Positions 8,665 through 16,446 of a stretch of 41,498 bases of DNA are shown here, piece by piece. The stretch comes from Candidatus Latescibacterota bacterium. GTDB lineage: Bacteria; Krumholzibacteriota; Krumholzibacteriia; WVZY01. Numbering within the stretch: position 1 is the first letter of the stretch; each line of letters starts with the position of its first letter. The stretch lies in the NCBI GenBank assembly GCA_020352495.1, contig CP070677.1, forward strand, positions 1,725,968 to 1,767,465, in the 5' to 3' direction. Made by a program: the position numbers and the translations under genes. The notes under the pieces were generated by a model. It made no database searches. It was not told the origin of the DNA and saw nothing but the letters and a program-made list of their open reading frames with translations.

Positions 8665-9516
8665 TCACTCCAGGGGTACCCCGCCCGGGTCCAACATATG
8701 ACCCCGACAACCACGGCGGGCACAGATCTGGACGACGCCCCCACCGCGAACGATCATCGGCACCATGGGTGCTCCACAATCGCTGCATTTACCCCCACCG
8801 ATAAGCTCGGCATGACAGTGGGGACAGAACATGTGGACGATTTCGTCGATGGGGATCTCATATTCCGAAGCTACCTTGTAACTTCCGTACAAGCTCGAAA
8901 GGGCCAGCCAACCGTGTTTGTTGCCAAAGGAGATCGTCACGCGAATGGAAGGGTGGCCGTCGATGACATGCCTGGGGTCCATGAGACTGTGATTACAACG
9001 CGCGCAACTCACTTCCACGGGGAACACACGGTCGTCTGTTTCGATTTCGATGAGGTCCAAACCTTTTTGGGTTCGCTCGATGATGTCCCTGACCTCCGAG
9101 GTCCTGACCTTTGAGAAATAGTGGCCATCCGCCACAACCACGGGACCCAGCGCGCAAGCTCCCAGGCAATTAACGGTCTCCAACGAAAACTCTCTGTCGG
9201 ATGTGGTCTCCCCCGATCGAATTCCCAGCTCCGTTTGGCACGCTTCCGCTATCCTTGGACCGCCTTGCACGTGACAGGCTGTTCCCAGACAAACCGAAAT
9301 GAGGTGTTTGCCCCTGGGCTTCAGACTGAAGGCTTTGTAGAAAGTCGCCACGCCGTAGATGTCCACCAACGAGCGACCGGTTTCCGCGGCGATCATCCTC
9401 AACTTATCCTGCGGAAGGTAACCATACGTAGCTTGGAGACGCTCCATACGGGCTATGAGCCCCCCTTCGTCTCCGTCAGCTTCTTCAATAACGGTTTTTG
9501 AGTGATCCGGTTTCAT
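8665..9516 (-). CDS. NuoE-like [2Fe-2S] subunit with C-terminal zinc-ribbon extension
   Basis: The ATG at 9514-9516 is preceded by AAAAGGGA at a good distance; an ATG nine codons upstream has none, so 283 residues are proposed. Residues 1-155 are a NuoE/HndA-type domain: a helical start with YGYLPQDKL and VDIYGVATFYKAF, then the thioredoxin fold with 2Fe-2S ligands Cys76, 81, 117 and 121. Ordinary NuoE stops near 160 residues. Here about 125 more residues carry four cysteine pairs: 171/174 (CARC), 231/234 (CPHC), 244/247 (CSDC) and 265/270. These look like two zinc-ribbon units rather than redox clusters. The subunit should sit next to the NuoF-like core and pass electrons from a 2Fe-2S centre. 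The tail may dock the other operon products. Confidence 0.9.
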   Translation of the reverse strand: MKPDHSKTVIEEADGDEGGLIARMERLQATYGYLPQDKLRMIAAETGRSLVDIYGVATFYKAFSLKPRGKHLISVCLGTACHVQGGPRIAEACQTELGIRSGETTSDREFSLETVNCLGACALGPVVVADGHYFSKVRTSEVRDIIERTQKGLDLIEIETDDRVFPVEVSCARCNHSLMDPRHVIDGHPSIRVTISFGNKHGWLALSSLYGSYKVASEYEIPIDEIVHMFCPHCHAELIGGGKCSDCGAPMVPMIVRGGGVVQICARRGCRGHMLDPGGVPLE

Positions 9517-9564
9517 GTCGTCCCTTTTCTTTGTCTGTGGCATACCGATTCGGGTTCCACGACA

Positions 9565-9762
9565 TCAATGCTCTTCGACGTATTGTTCACAGTGCCACAC
9601 TCCACCCTCACATTTTGGAAGAAGACATGTCTCGCGTTTCGCGCAGTTCGCGCACAAACCTTTGTAAACTCCGGCACCTTTTGCAGGTCCTTTTCGGCTT
9701 GCATGCTCGCTCGGAGGTTGGTCCCCCGCCTGCTTTCGAGACCCAGAGTGTTGGCGAGCCAT
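9565..9762 (-). CDS. Small Cys-rich protein, first gene of the redox operon
   Basis: 65 residues. An ATG at 9760-9762 follows GAGGAAA at a slightly long spacing. The first 33 residues are basic and low in complexity. The C-terminal 32 carry a compact motif, KGLCANCAKRETC then KCEGGVWHCEQY, with cysteines at 37, 40, 46, 51 and 58, plus H57. This looks like a small zinc-finger-like module or a metal site. I have the impression that similar short proteins accompany NuoE/NuoF-type redox genes elsewhere, but I cannot verify this. It lies 48 nt before the NuoE-like gene and 145 nt after the proposed sigma-54 promoter, making it the first product of the operon. Function is unknown; an assembly factor or regulatory subunit is possible. 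Confidence 0.72.
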   Translation of the reverse strand: MARQHSGSRKQAGDQPPSEHASRKGPAKGAGVYKGLCANCAKRETCLLPKCEGGVWHCEQYVEEH

Positions 9763-9906
9763 CGTTTTGTTTTTCCTCGGCGAAATTGGTTGTCCGTTTC
9801 GTTTCCGTGACACACGGATCCTGCACAATCCGGCCGTTAGATCAGCCAATGTTGTGCGTTGTTGTGGTTCTCTCCATTTGCAGCTGACACGACAACGCAG
9901 TTGCAT

Positions 9907-9922
9907 ATCAATCCGTGTGCCA
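9907..9922 (-). promoter_or_regulatory. Probable sigma-54 (-24/-12) promoter for the redox operon
   Basis: Read on the minus strand the sequence is TGGCAC-ACGGA-TTGAT, against the sigma-54 consensus TGGCAC-N5-TTGCA. The GG at -24 is intact. The -12 dinucleotide, exactly 10 nt later, is GA instead of GC. A start near 9895 would give a leader of about 130 nt before the small Cys gene. The gene just upstream encodes a GAFTGA-containing activator, the class that works only with sigma-54. The mismatch at -12 keeps confidence moderate. Confidence 0.55.
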
Positions 9923-10077
9923 GTGACGAATGGGATTGGGGACGGCACATAGAGGCCGCCGTACGGGCAGATCTTGATCGGATAAGCCTTAGCTCAATCG
10001 CATCTTATGACGGGATAGGCGCTGGCCGTGTCTTCTTTCGTGCATGGGTGTGACACTTTAAGGTGGGCGTATTACCC

Positions 10078-10112
10078 CGGGGCGTTTCTCCCCAGTGGGG
10101 CGAAACGTCCCG
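10078..10112. repeat. Long interrupted palindrome; possible activator site or terminator
   Basis: Arms of 11 bp, CGGGGCGTTTC and GAAACGTCCCG (one mismatch, a G-U pair in RNA), enclose a second 4-bp stem CCCC-AGT-GGGG. The dyad lies about 165 bp upstream of the sigma-54 promoter and 68 nt after the response regulator stop. This is a usual place for an NtrC-family upstream activating sequence. On RNA it would also form a strong hairpin ending the kinase/regulator transcript, but no U-tract follows on either strand. Confidence 0.5.
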
Positions 10113-10179
10113 CCGACTCGTGTGGAACGTTGGACCGGAAGGGTGAGGTCCGATACCGACGGACGCCGATGTTGGATAC

Positions 10180-11532
10180 CTACGCTGACCCTGGATCGAG
10201 CCGCTTCATTTTTTCGCGGAGCGTCTTGCGGTCGATCCCTAAAATCTCAGCGGCTCGGGTCTTGTTGCCACCCACCAATGCGAGCACGTCGCGAATGTGC
10301 GCGGCTTCCACTTCATCCAGCGTCCGATGCAGCCCCTTGTCCCTTACGCCGGTGTAGCGCATCAAGTGAGGTAAGTCAGGCACATCGATGACATCCGAAT
10401 CCGTCATGACGACCAGGCTTTGAACCACATTTTCGAGCTCGCGCACGTTCCCCGGCCACGCGTAGTTTCTCAATATTTCGAGGGCCTTGTCCGAAAACCG
10501 GGGTTCGGGTTTTTCGACTTCCTCGGAGTACTTCCGCGCAAAATGGCTAGCGAGCAGAATGATGTCATCCGCACGATCCCGTAAAGGAGGAATGGCGATC
10601 TCGATGACGTTCAAACGATAATAAAGATCTTCCCGGAAATTTCCTTTTTTTACCAAACCCAAAAGCACCTTGTTCGTCGCCGCAAGAATCCTTACGTTGA
10701 CCTTTCGCGGTTGTGTGGAACCCACCATAAAGATCTCCTTCTCCTGAAGGACCCTCAGCAGCTTGACCTGCATGGCAAGGCTTGTCTCGCTGACTTCGTC
10801 CAAAAAAATCGTGCCCCCGTCCGCCGTCTGAAAAAAGCCCGCCCGCGATTCCAAGGCTCCTGTAAAGGCGCCCTTGACATACCCAAACAACTCGCTTTCC
10901 AACAGACCCTCTGGAATCCCGCCGCAGTTGACCGGAACGAAGGGCGCAGAAGCACGTTTGCTGCTGTAATGGATTGCCCGGGCCACCAGTTCTTTGCCCG
11001 TGCCGCTCTGACCGGTGATCAACACCGTGGCAGGTGTGGACGCAGCTTTGGCGATGGCGCTGAACACTTGTCTCATTGGCTCCGATTCACCAAGAATTCC
11101 GTACCTAGACCCGATGGTCTGCGGGAGCCGGTCCTCGCTGGCTATACGCAGTCTGCGCTTGTCCAATGCGCGTCTCACCGCTGAGAAGAGCTCCTCGTCC
11201 GTGAAGGGTTTGGTGAGGTACTCCTCCGCCCCGGCCTTGATGGCGTCCACCGCGCCCTCAACGGTAGCGTAACCGGTGATCATCATCACTTCGGTGTTCT
11301 TTAGGTTCTCTCGCACGTATCGAATCAGATCCATTCCTGAACTCTTCGGCATCTTGTAGTCCGTGATCACGAGATCCGCGATTACGTCGTCAAGGATCTT
11401 GATGGCTTCCGCAACACCGGGAGCTGTGAACACTTCGTAGCCCCCGGACCTGAGGTTTCGCTCGAGCATTTCCAGGGTCTCTGGGGAATCGTCCACAATG
11501 AGGATGCGCTCTTTCTCCGTTGCGTTCTTCAT
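10180..11532 (-). CDS. NtrC-family sigma-54-dependent response regulator
   Basis: 450 residues in the classical three-domain order. The receiver has DD at 14-15, phosphoacceptor Asp58 (VITDYKMP) and the Thr/Lys region near 86-108. The AAA+ domain has Walker A GQSGTGK at 174-180, the sigma-54 contact loop GAFTGA at 221-226 and Walker B FLDEV at about 243-247. A Fis-type helix-turn-helix lies at about 424-446 (NKTRAAEILGIDRKTLREK). Its ATG overlaps the histidine kinase stop by 4 nt, so the pair is translationally coupled. All residues needed for phosphorylation, ATP hydrolysis and sigma-54 activation are visible. It should bind DNA and open the promoter of the adjacent redox operon; the dyad at 10078-10112 is the best candidate site. 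Its own control region is not evident. Confidence 0.95.
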   Translation of the reverse strand: MKNATEKERILIVDDSPETLEMLERNLRSGGYEVFTAPGVAEAIKILDDVIADLVITDYKMPKSSGMDLIRYVRENLKNTEVMMITGYATVEGAVDAIKAGAEEYLTKPFTDEELFSAVRRALDKRRLRIASEDRLPQTIGSRYGILGESEPMRQVFSAIAKAASTPATVLITGQSGTGKELVARAIHYSSKRASAPFVPVNCGGIPEGLLESELFGYVKGAFTGALESRAGFFQTADGGTIFLDEVSETSLAMQVKLLRVLQEKEIFMVGSTQPRKVNVRILAATNKVLLGLVKKGNFREDLYYRLNVIEIAIPPLRDRADDIILLASHFARKYSEEVEKPEPRFSDKALEILRNYAWPGNVRELENVVQSLVVMTDSDVIDVPDLPHLMRYTGVRDKGLHRTLDEVEAAHIRDVLALVGGNKTRAAEILGIDRKTLREKMKRLDPGSA

Positions 11533-13304
11533 GCTTTGCTCTCGTCGGGCTTTTCGGGGTTAAAAAACGGTAGGTGCACACGAAACCGCGTGCCTTTTCC
11601 AGCTTTTGTTTCGACCAAGATCTTGCCACCGTGCGAAGTAACGATGCCGTGAACCACGGCGAGCCCCAGCCCTGTCCCCTCATCTACATCCTTCGTAGTA
11701 AAAAAGGGCAAGAAGATTCGGTCCTTCAGCTCCTCGGTCATACCTGTACCGGTATCCTCGACGCTAAAACAAATTTCCGCTTTTGTCGCACTCGTCTCGA
11801 CGGTGAGGGTCCCGCCTTGCGGCATGGCCTGTATCGCATTGACCACCAAGTTGACAAGGACCTGGTTGATCTGGCCGGGATCTACCGTAATCTCCGGCAG
11901 ATCGGCGGCCAGGCGACGAACCAACTTGATGCCCGCCTTCATACACCGCGCCTCGAAAAAGTATATGCCATCGTTCACAATGTCGTTTAGATTCACTGGC
12001 TCTTTTTTGGGTGGAAGTTGCCGTGCAAACGTCATGAGTTTCTTTATGATCTCACGGGCATTGAGCGAGGCCGACTCAATGTTTTCGAGGTCTTTTTCCA
12101 CCTGGGCTGGCAGTTCCGGTGATTTCTTCGCCAACTGAGCGAATCCAAGAATGTTGCCCAGAGGTTCGTTTAGTTCGTGCGCCACCCCGGCGGCCAGCTG
12201 GCCAATCGTTGCTAGACGATCGGCGTGTCTCAACTGCTCTTGCAGGGACGTTTTCTCCTCTTCCGCCTTGGCGCGTTCGTAGTAAATCGCCACCTCTCGC
12301 GCCACACTGTCGATGAGGCTCCGCTCTTCGGCCAAGAATGGTCCCTCATCCAAGGTCAGCTTGTTCTCGAGATAAACCACCTCCACGAACCCGACCCGTT
12401 TGTTTTCGACAACAATGTCGGATACCTGCCGGTAGGGTGACTCACGGAAATTTTCGGTCGCGTAAGACTGACCGTTCAACACGATTCGGGCGCACGTGAT
12501 TTCGGGATAGAGCCAAGCGGGGGGAAGCAGTCTCACGATCCCTTGAATGATCTCGTCAAAGGAAGCTTCCGGTTGTGCGACCACGCGCGCGATCCCGTAT
12601 AAACACGTTATCTCCTTAATTCTCTCTCTTAGTTCGACCTGGGCATATTGATGCGAAAGCGCGACCCCAAGCACTGCGGATATGTCCTCGTAGAAGTCGA
12701 TATCGCGGGCGGAGAAAAAAGCGTCCTTCTTGCTTTTGAGCTGCAGAAGTCCTATGCACTCCTCTTCGAGCCGAATCGGAAGCAACACGACACTCTTGTA
12801 AGGTCCCCCAAGACGCAAGATCGGTGTTTGGGACGTCTGCCCCGCAGGTCCATCCGAACCCTTCGCGTCGACAAGATCGTTAGCCCAAAAACTGCCACGT
12901 ACAGTGACGTAAGGATGCAACCTGTCGATCGACCCTTTGATAACGTGACAACACAACTTTTCCGTATCGAACTCGTTCGGGTCATCCGGCGGCGGGGTCG
13001 TTTCTTCGCCCAAAGGGCAGGGTACGAGGATAAAACCAAAGGGCATCTTTTTCGCCTCGGTTACCGAACATCGAAAGTGTTTGTCCGAGCCTTCTTTGAC
13101 CCATATCTCAGTGGCGTGGCACCCGGAGTGTCTTCTGATCGTTTCCGATACTCTTGGAAGGAAATCCTTCCGCAAGAGCCCCCGCGCCGAGTACCTGAGC
13201 AGCTCATAACACAAATCGCGAAATTGTTCGACATCGTCCCGGCCCGAAGGGTCGAAGCGCTCAGAACGTTGGGTGCGCTTTCCAGAGGTTTCGTCAATGC
13301 TCAT
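11529..13304 (-). CDS. Cytosolic GAF-GAF sensor histidine kinase
   Basis: 591 residues from the ATG at 13302-13304. A TTG 23 codons upstream extends the frame, but that part looks non-coding and neither start has a strong ribosome site. No membrane segment or signal peptide is seen, so the input is intracellular. A first GAF-like domain (about 20-205) is followed by a second (about 215-350) starting RERIKEITCLYGIARV. HisKA carries phospho-acceptor His376 in AHELNEPLGN. HATPase_c has the N-box NQVLVNLVVNAIQAM, G1 DTGTGM and G2 GTGLGLAVVHG. The second GAF resembles the GAF fused to the PEP-binding protein at the far end of the locus, in opening motif, PPxW, and V-G-x-[IV]-EV. A shared metabolite or redox signal is a reasonable inference. 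It is coupled by ATGA to the response regulator. Confidence 0.93.
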   Translation of the reverse strand: MSIDETSGKRTQRSERFDPSGRDDVEQFRDLCYELLRYSARGLLRKDFLPRVSETIRRHSGCHATEIWVKEGSDKHFRCSVTEAKKMPFGFILVPCPLGEETTPPPDDPNEFDTEKLCCHVIKGSIDRLHPYVTVRGSFWANDLVDAKGSDGPAGQTSQTPILRLGGPYKSVVLLPIRLEEECIGLLQLKSKKDAFFSARDIDFYEDISAVLGVALSHQYAQVELRERIKEITCLYGIARVVAQPEASFDEIIQGIVRLLPPAWLYPEITCARIVLNGQSYATENFRESPYRQVSDIVVENKRVGFVEVVYLENKLTLDEGPFLAEERSLIDSVAREVAIYYERAKAEEEKTSLQEQLRHADRLATIGQLAAGVAHELNEPLGNILGFAQLAKKSPELPAQVEKDLENIESASLNAREIIKKLMTFARQLPPKKEPVNLNDIVNDGIYFFEARCMKAGIKLVRRLAADLPEITVDPGQINQVLVNLVVNAIQAMPQGGTLTVETSATKAEICFSVEDTGTGMTEELKDRIFLPFFTTKDVDEGTGLGLAVVHGIVTSHGGKILVETKAGKGTRFRVHLPFFNPEKPDESKA

Positions 13305-13806
13305 GACTCGTACTGTGTTTTTTGGTGATGCCGAACCGAGCCCCCGTTGCGGAGCTAACCAGTTACTGCGCAAGGCGATACGCAGTTCTCCAGCGTGTCA
13401 TCTGGGACGTGACGGCCGTTCGAGTCGGCGGACCGTCGAATTGATTCTACTTCGCTCCTGCCGTAATGTCCAGCGGTGGTGTCGGTGGCCGACTCGACGC
13501 ACCCCTCGACTTGAGAAATTAAAGAGCGGCAAGACATGCAATTCGACCCTCCCACGTGGGGTAACCATGACAAACGGCCAACCCGATAGTCGGACGACCT
13601 TCAGTACAAAGAACCCGCTTGAGATCGGATCGATCCCACAATACCGCGCGCTGGGACTCCAACCCAGGGAGGCAGGAGTACCTACGGACTGAAACACTAC
13701 CATGTGGAGGTTCGAACTTGGGCCTCATTCGGGGTGGAATACTGCTAGCTCCAAGGCAATCTCAATAAATGCTTGGAATCCGTACGCTAGTGTCAGATGA
13801 CGACGG
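13305..13806. other. Intergenic region with no supported gene
   Basis: About 500 bp upstream of the histidine kinase. Open frames here have no ribosome site, no recognisable motif and unlikely composition. A 9-bp inverted repeat, GTCGAATTG near 13433 and CAATTCGAC near 13540, lies about 100 bp apart and may be chance. The GGTTCGAAC string near 13709 does not fold into a tRNA. The kinase promoter must lie here, but I cannot place it. Confidence 0.5.
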
Positions 13807-14274
13807 TCAGAATGACTTTTTGACTCGGACCCCGAAAACGGTTTGTTGGCGGGAGTCCAACCATGCAGCCGGTTCCAATTGGAGCTTTCTGTTGAAGTAG
13901 CCTTCGGCTCGATACGCGCGATACATATTGACGGCCGACAGTACGGAACAAGTCGCCCCAATTGCAGTTACTGTCACCGCCAAACCTCGCTCGTCTGAGT
14001 CGCTATACTCGAGTAGCCTGACACCAACCGACGTCGCTGCGATGCCAAACCCCAATCCCCAAGCGGCGATTGTCAAACTGGGATCGTCATTCGCGAGCTC
14101 GCCCAGATTGACAATGATGAATCCTGCACTGATCGGAACTACGACCACCCCTATTGCGACCACGAGCATGCCTTCGCCCAGATCTTCAAAACCAGAGGAA
14201 TCTGCTCGGCTGTCGCACAAAAACCAACAGAGAAATAGCACAGCGACCAGGACAACACTGACTATTCTTCTCAT
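13807..14274 (-). CDS. Small exported or membrane protein, unknown function
   Basis: 155 residues if the ATG at 14272-14274 is used; it is directly preceded by GGGGAGG, closer than usual. An ATG eight codons upstream adds MSPPDWGG and spoils the signal peptide. MRRIVSVVLVAVLFLCWFLC is a good signal or anchor segment with possible cleavage after SRA. Three further hydrophobic stretches follow (about 36-58, 66-84 and 95-113). The hydrophilic C-terminus ends VRVKKSF. No family is recognised. It lies 105 nt after the outer-membrane barrel gene on the same strand and may be co-transcribed with it. Confidence 0.6.
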   Translation of the reverse strand: MRRIVSVVLVAVLFLCWFLCDSRADSSGFEDLGEGMLVVAIGVVVVPISAGFIIVNLGELANDDPSLTIAAWGLGFGIAATSVGVRLLEYSDSDERGLAVTVTAIGATCSVLSAVNMYRAYRAEGYFNRKLQLEPAAWLDSRQQTVFGVRVKKSF

Positions 14275-14379
14275 ACCTCCCCAATCCGGCGGGCTCATTG
14301 TTCAACGGATCACCAGCCTCATCACCGCGGAATCTTTACGATAATTCAAGGGTCGAGGCACGTGCGCCTGACAGTCGTC

Positions 14380-15066
14380 TTAGAAATATGCACTTAAACC
14401 GAACGACACGCCCCTTGCCTGGAAATCACCCATGTGCCTGGTTTGTTCGGTGTGAGTCGGGTTCGCAGTCCTTGCCTCCGAGGATGACTTTGTGTATCGG
14501 TAGAGCAGCTCGACTCCGTACTCGGCATGGAGGCTTATTCTCGATGCCGCGAACCATTCGACTCCAACCAGGCCGGATATTCCGGTCGCCCACGAGGTCG
14601 ATTCGCTTCTTACACTCCCGATTTCACGGGCCGCCTCGGTGTCGGCGTTCGAAAAGCTGACCAGTGGACCACCGCCAAACAGTAGCTTCACCGGGGATCC
14701 GGGATTTGAATACCGAATATACTGCAAATCGAGTCTCACGAACTGCCTGGATTCATCTCTGTTCTCGGTGTTCGCGACGCTATCATTCTGCGACACCGTG
14801 CTGTTAACGTCAGCAATACCAAAACCCATCCCGAGACCGGCACGAAATGCCGATCGATCGGAGCGATGACGCTTCACGGACAATACAGCCCCCTGAAATG
14901 CGTCCAAGCTGAAGTTGTCATTGACTTGAAACTGGAGCGCCCACGCTCCGGCACGAAGAGCTGGTTGCTGTTTTGGAGGCTCATCTAGCGACTGGGAATT
15001 GGCGGGGACAACGAGGGCAACAATTGCGAAAAAGGCTACCACGAACAAAACATCGGTTTTTTTCAT
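14380..15066 (-). CDS. Outer-membrane beta-barrel protein, unknown family
   Basis: 228 residues; ATG preceded by AAGGGAGAG. A signal peptide (MKKTDVLFVVAFFAIVALVV) ends near ANS-QS. The mature part is rich in alternating polar/hydrophobic strands and glycine (AFRAGLGMGFGIADV, VKLLFGGGPLVSF, GISGLVGVEWFAAS, ISLHAEYGVELLYRY) and ends GVSFGLSAYF. A terminal aromatic residue is typical of barrels inserted by BamA. Eight to ten strands fit the length. Nothing indicates a substrate. This is a structural call, and other small-barrel families are equally possible. Confidence 0.78.
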   Translation of the reverse strand: MKKTDVLFVVAFFAIVALVVPANSQSLDEPPKQQPALRAGAWALQFQVNDNFSLDAFQGAVLSVKRHRSDRSAFRAGLGMGFGIADVNSTVSQNDSVANTENRDESRQFVRLDLQYIRYSNPGSPVKLLFGGGPLVSFSNADTEAAREIGSVRSESTSWATGISGLVGVEWFAASRISLHAEYGVELLYRYTKSSSEARTANPTHTEQTRHMGDFQARGVSFGLSAYF

Positions 15067-15422
15067 CTGGCTCTCCCTTTCCTCGGGGGTGGTTCACAAT
15101 GTCAACTCACGATCGCTCGACATCTCGCTGTGTGACCGTTCACCTCCTCGAAGGGGGAGCTATTTCATTCTACACCGCGATACGTCCATGAGTTTCCACA
15201 AAACCTGATTGTCTCGGGAAGGTTCAAATCAGGAAGCCGCACCTTGGCAAGGCCAGTTCACGGCAAATGCTCTTACGTCGTCCAGGCCGGGGAGGAATGT
15301 GGTTATGTGAAACACTGATCGGTTTGGCGCTAAGCCGCGGCCGAGCCTGGCGCGACGGGGGTCCTCCGGCGGCGTGTCGGGCCGGAGCCGCCAATTCAAG
15401 AGGCCCCACACAAACGCTTTCC
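15067..15422. other. Intergenic region with no supported gene
   Basis: About 356 bp between the barrel gene and the small membrane peptide. Overlapping minus-strand frames at 15224-15474 are GC-rich and have no ribosome site. I do not recognise them. One could be part of a dispersed repeat, but nothing in this window repeats it. The leader of the barrel gene lies here; a TTGACA at about 15098 (minus strand) has no matching -10. Confidence 0.4.
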
Positions 15423-15566
15423 TTAACCTTTTGTCTTGCGCTGCGGAATCAAGAACAAGCCAAATAGAAGGCAAAGCACGAATAACACAAAGAATTTTTC
15501 AAGCCCCGGCACGAAGCCGAGACATCCAAGGAATCCGAGAAAACCCAAGAAGCCCAAACGATTCAC
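15423..15566 (-). CDS. 47-residue (GFL)n membrane peptide
   Basis: A short frame on the minus strand. GTG at 15564-15566 is preceded by AAAGGAGAGG at ideal spacing, and the stop TAA is at 15423-15425. The peptide opens VNRLGFLGFLGFLGCLGFVPG and continues as an almost uninterrupted hydrophobic segment (KFFVLFVLCLLFGLFLI), ending in a basic tail PQRKTKG. Four G-F/C-L triplets in a row are typical of a family of tiny bacterial and archaeal membrane proteins with 'FLGFLG' repeats, whose role is not established to my knowledge. Two short helices in the membrane with a cytoplasmic basic tail are likely. The ribosome site and clean fit make it much better than chance. Confidence 0.7.
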   Translation of the reverse strand: MNRLGFLGFLGFLGCLGFVPGLEKFFVLFVLCLLFGLFLIPQRKTKG

Positions 15567-15617
15567 TTGTCCTCTCCTTTTGTTGGGTCCGGGGGTTCAG
15601 CTGTTCGTTCAACACGT

Positions 15618-15623
15618 ATTATA
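15618..15623 (-). promoter_or_regulatory. Probable -10 element of the (GFL)n peptide gene
   Basis: Minus-strand TATAAT lies about 50 nt before the GTG and leaves a leader of roughly 45 nt. No convincing -35 hexamer is found at 16-18 nt. Confidence 0.35.
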
Positions 15624-15707
15624 TTACAGTCTCATTCTCAGTTTCTGGTATCCCGAAGAATCCGGGACAATGCCAGTCCTAACGTCGCTCAGCTCGGGGG
15701 ACCATGA

Positions 15708-15733
15708 AGGGCCGGCCCACAAGGACCGGCCCT
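15708..15733 (-). terminator. Hairpin after the secreted TWG-tail gene
   Basis: Perfect 8-bp stem AGGGCCGG / CCGGCCCT with a 10-nt loop, 27 nt beyond the stop of the gene at 15760-16446. There is no U-tract, so it may be a weak terminator or only an RNA-stabilising hairpin. Confidence 0.4.
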
Positions 15734-15759
15734 CCAAAGAAGCGGACAAGTTCCCTTCG

Positions 15760-16446
15760 CTAGTCGTATAGAGCTTTGATCGCGCCCCATGTGGTGGGTT
15801 GAGCGGGAACTGTCTCCAGTGGGATGAGGACCATGTGCGCGGCGGGGTTGAGCTGCGGCATCCATGGCCCGCCGTCAACCGACAGCTCGACGAACACGTC
15901 GAAAAAGCTGTCGATGTGATACAGCCCCCCACCAAGGTCCACGATGTCTGTCTGCCCCAGAGACGCCAAAGCTGGGCTCTCCTGGACCGCGATATCGTAA
16001 CCTCCAACACTGCCCGAGAGGGACATGGATACGATCTCCGCATCGAACAGCCCCGTCGTGTTGCCCCACTTGTTGTACACCCTGGTGGTCACGGGGCCGG
16101 TCAGCGTAACCCACACAGAGCCAAGCCCCATATCCACTTTGGTGTCCAGAATGGAGTCGAATGTTTCGACCTCGTCGTTTCCCATCTGCTGCCGGAAAAC
16201 GTTCGTGAAGCACCTATGCCGAGGGGTGCACATTTTGACGGGGCCAGGAAACTCGGCGGCCAGGCCTTCTGCCATGTAGAGACTGATAAGGTTATCGCAA
16301 TCAGGGGGATCCGACTCTGGCGGAAGCGCGGGGTCCGCGAGTATCACTTGCGCCCCGGCTTCGGAGGGCCACCCGGCGCTGAGCGCCACAACGAATATCC
16401 CCACGAGAAGGGGGACACTCCAGGTCACCTTTCTCAAAAGCGTCAT
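15760..16446 (-). CDS. Secreted protein with C-terminal TTWGAIKALY tail
   Basis: 228 residues; the ATG follows AAAGGAGAGG. The signal peptide (to about AGA-QV, residue 33) has a long hydrophobic core. The mature protein has no recognised domain. It looks beta-rich with a few cysteines (CDN, MCTPRHRC) and phrases such as VWVTLTGPVTTRVYNKWGNTTG. The last residues, TTWGAIKALYD, match the ends of two other exported proteins in this window (18631-19179 and 19384-19956), which otherwise do not resemble it. This points to a common C-terminal tag. A hairpin follows the gene. Confidence 0.8.
   Translation of the reverse strand: MTLLRKVTWSVPLLVGIFVVALSAGWPSEAGAQVILADPALPPESDPPDCDNLISLYMAEGLAAEFPGPVKMCTPRHRCFTNVFRQQMGNDEVETFDSILDTKVDMGLGSVWVTLTGPVTTRVYNKWGNTTGLFDAEIVSMSLSGSVGGYDIAVQESPALASLGQTDIVDLGGGLYHIDSFFDVFVELSVDGGPWMPQLNPAAHMVLIPLETVPAQPTTWGAIKALYD

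Noticed and set aside
10078-10112. Rho-independent terminator call for the palindrome
   Set aside because: No T-run on either strand; kept only as a dyad with uncertain role.
13398-13728. Overlapping minus-strand open frames upstream of the histidine kinase
   Set aside because: No ribosome site, odd composition and no recognised motif.
13700-13735. GGTTCGAAC string like a tRNA T-loop
   Set aside because: The flanking stem does not pair and no anticodon or acceptor arm is found on either strand.
15224-15474. GC-rich minus-strand frames that might be a dispersed repeat
   Set aside because: No second copy in the window and part of the frame is a shadow of the 47-residue peptide gene.
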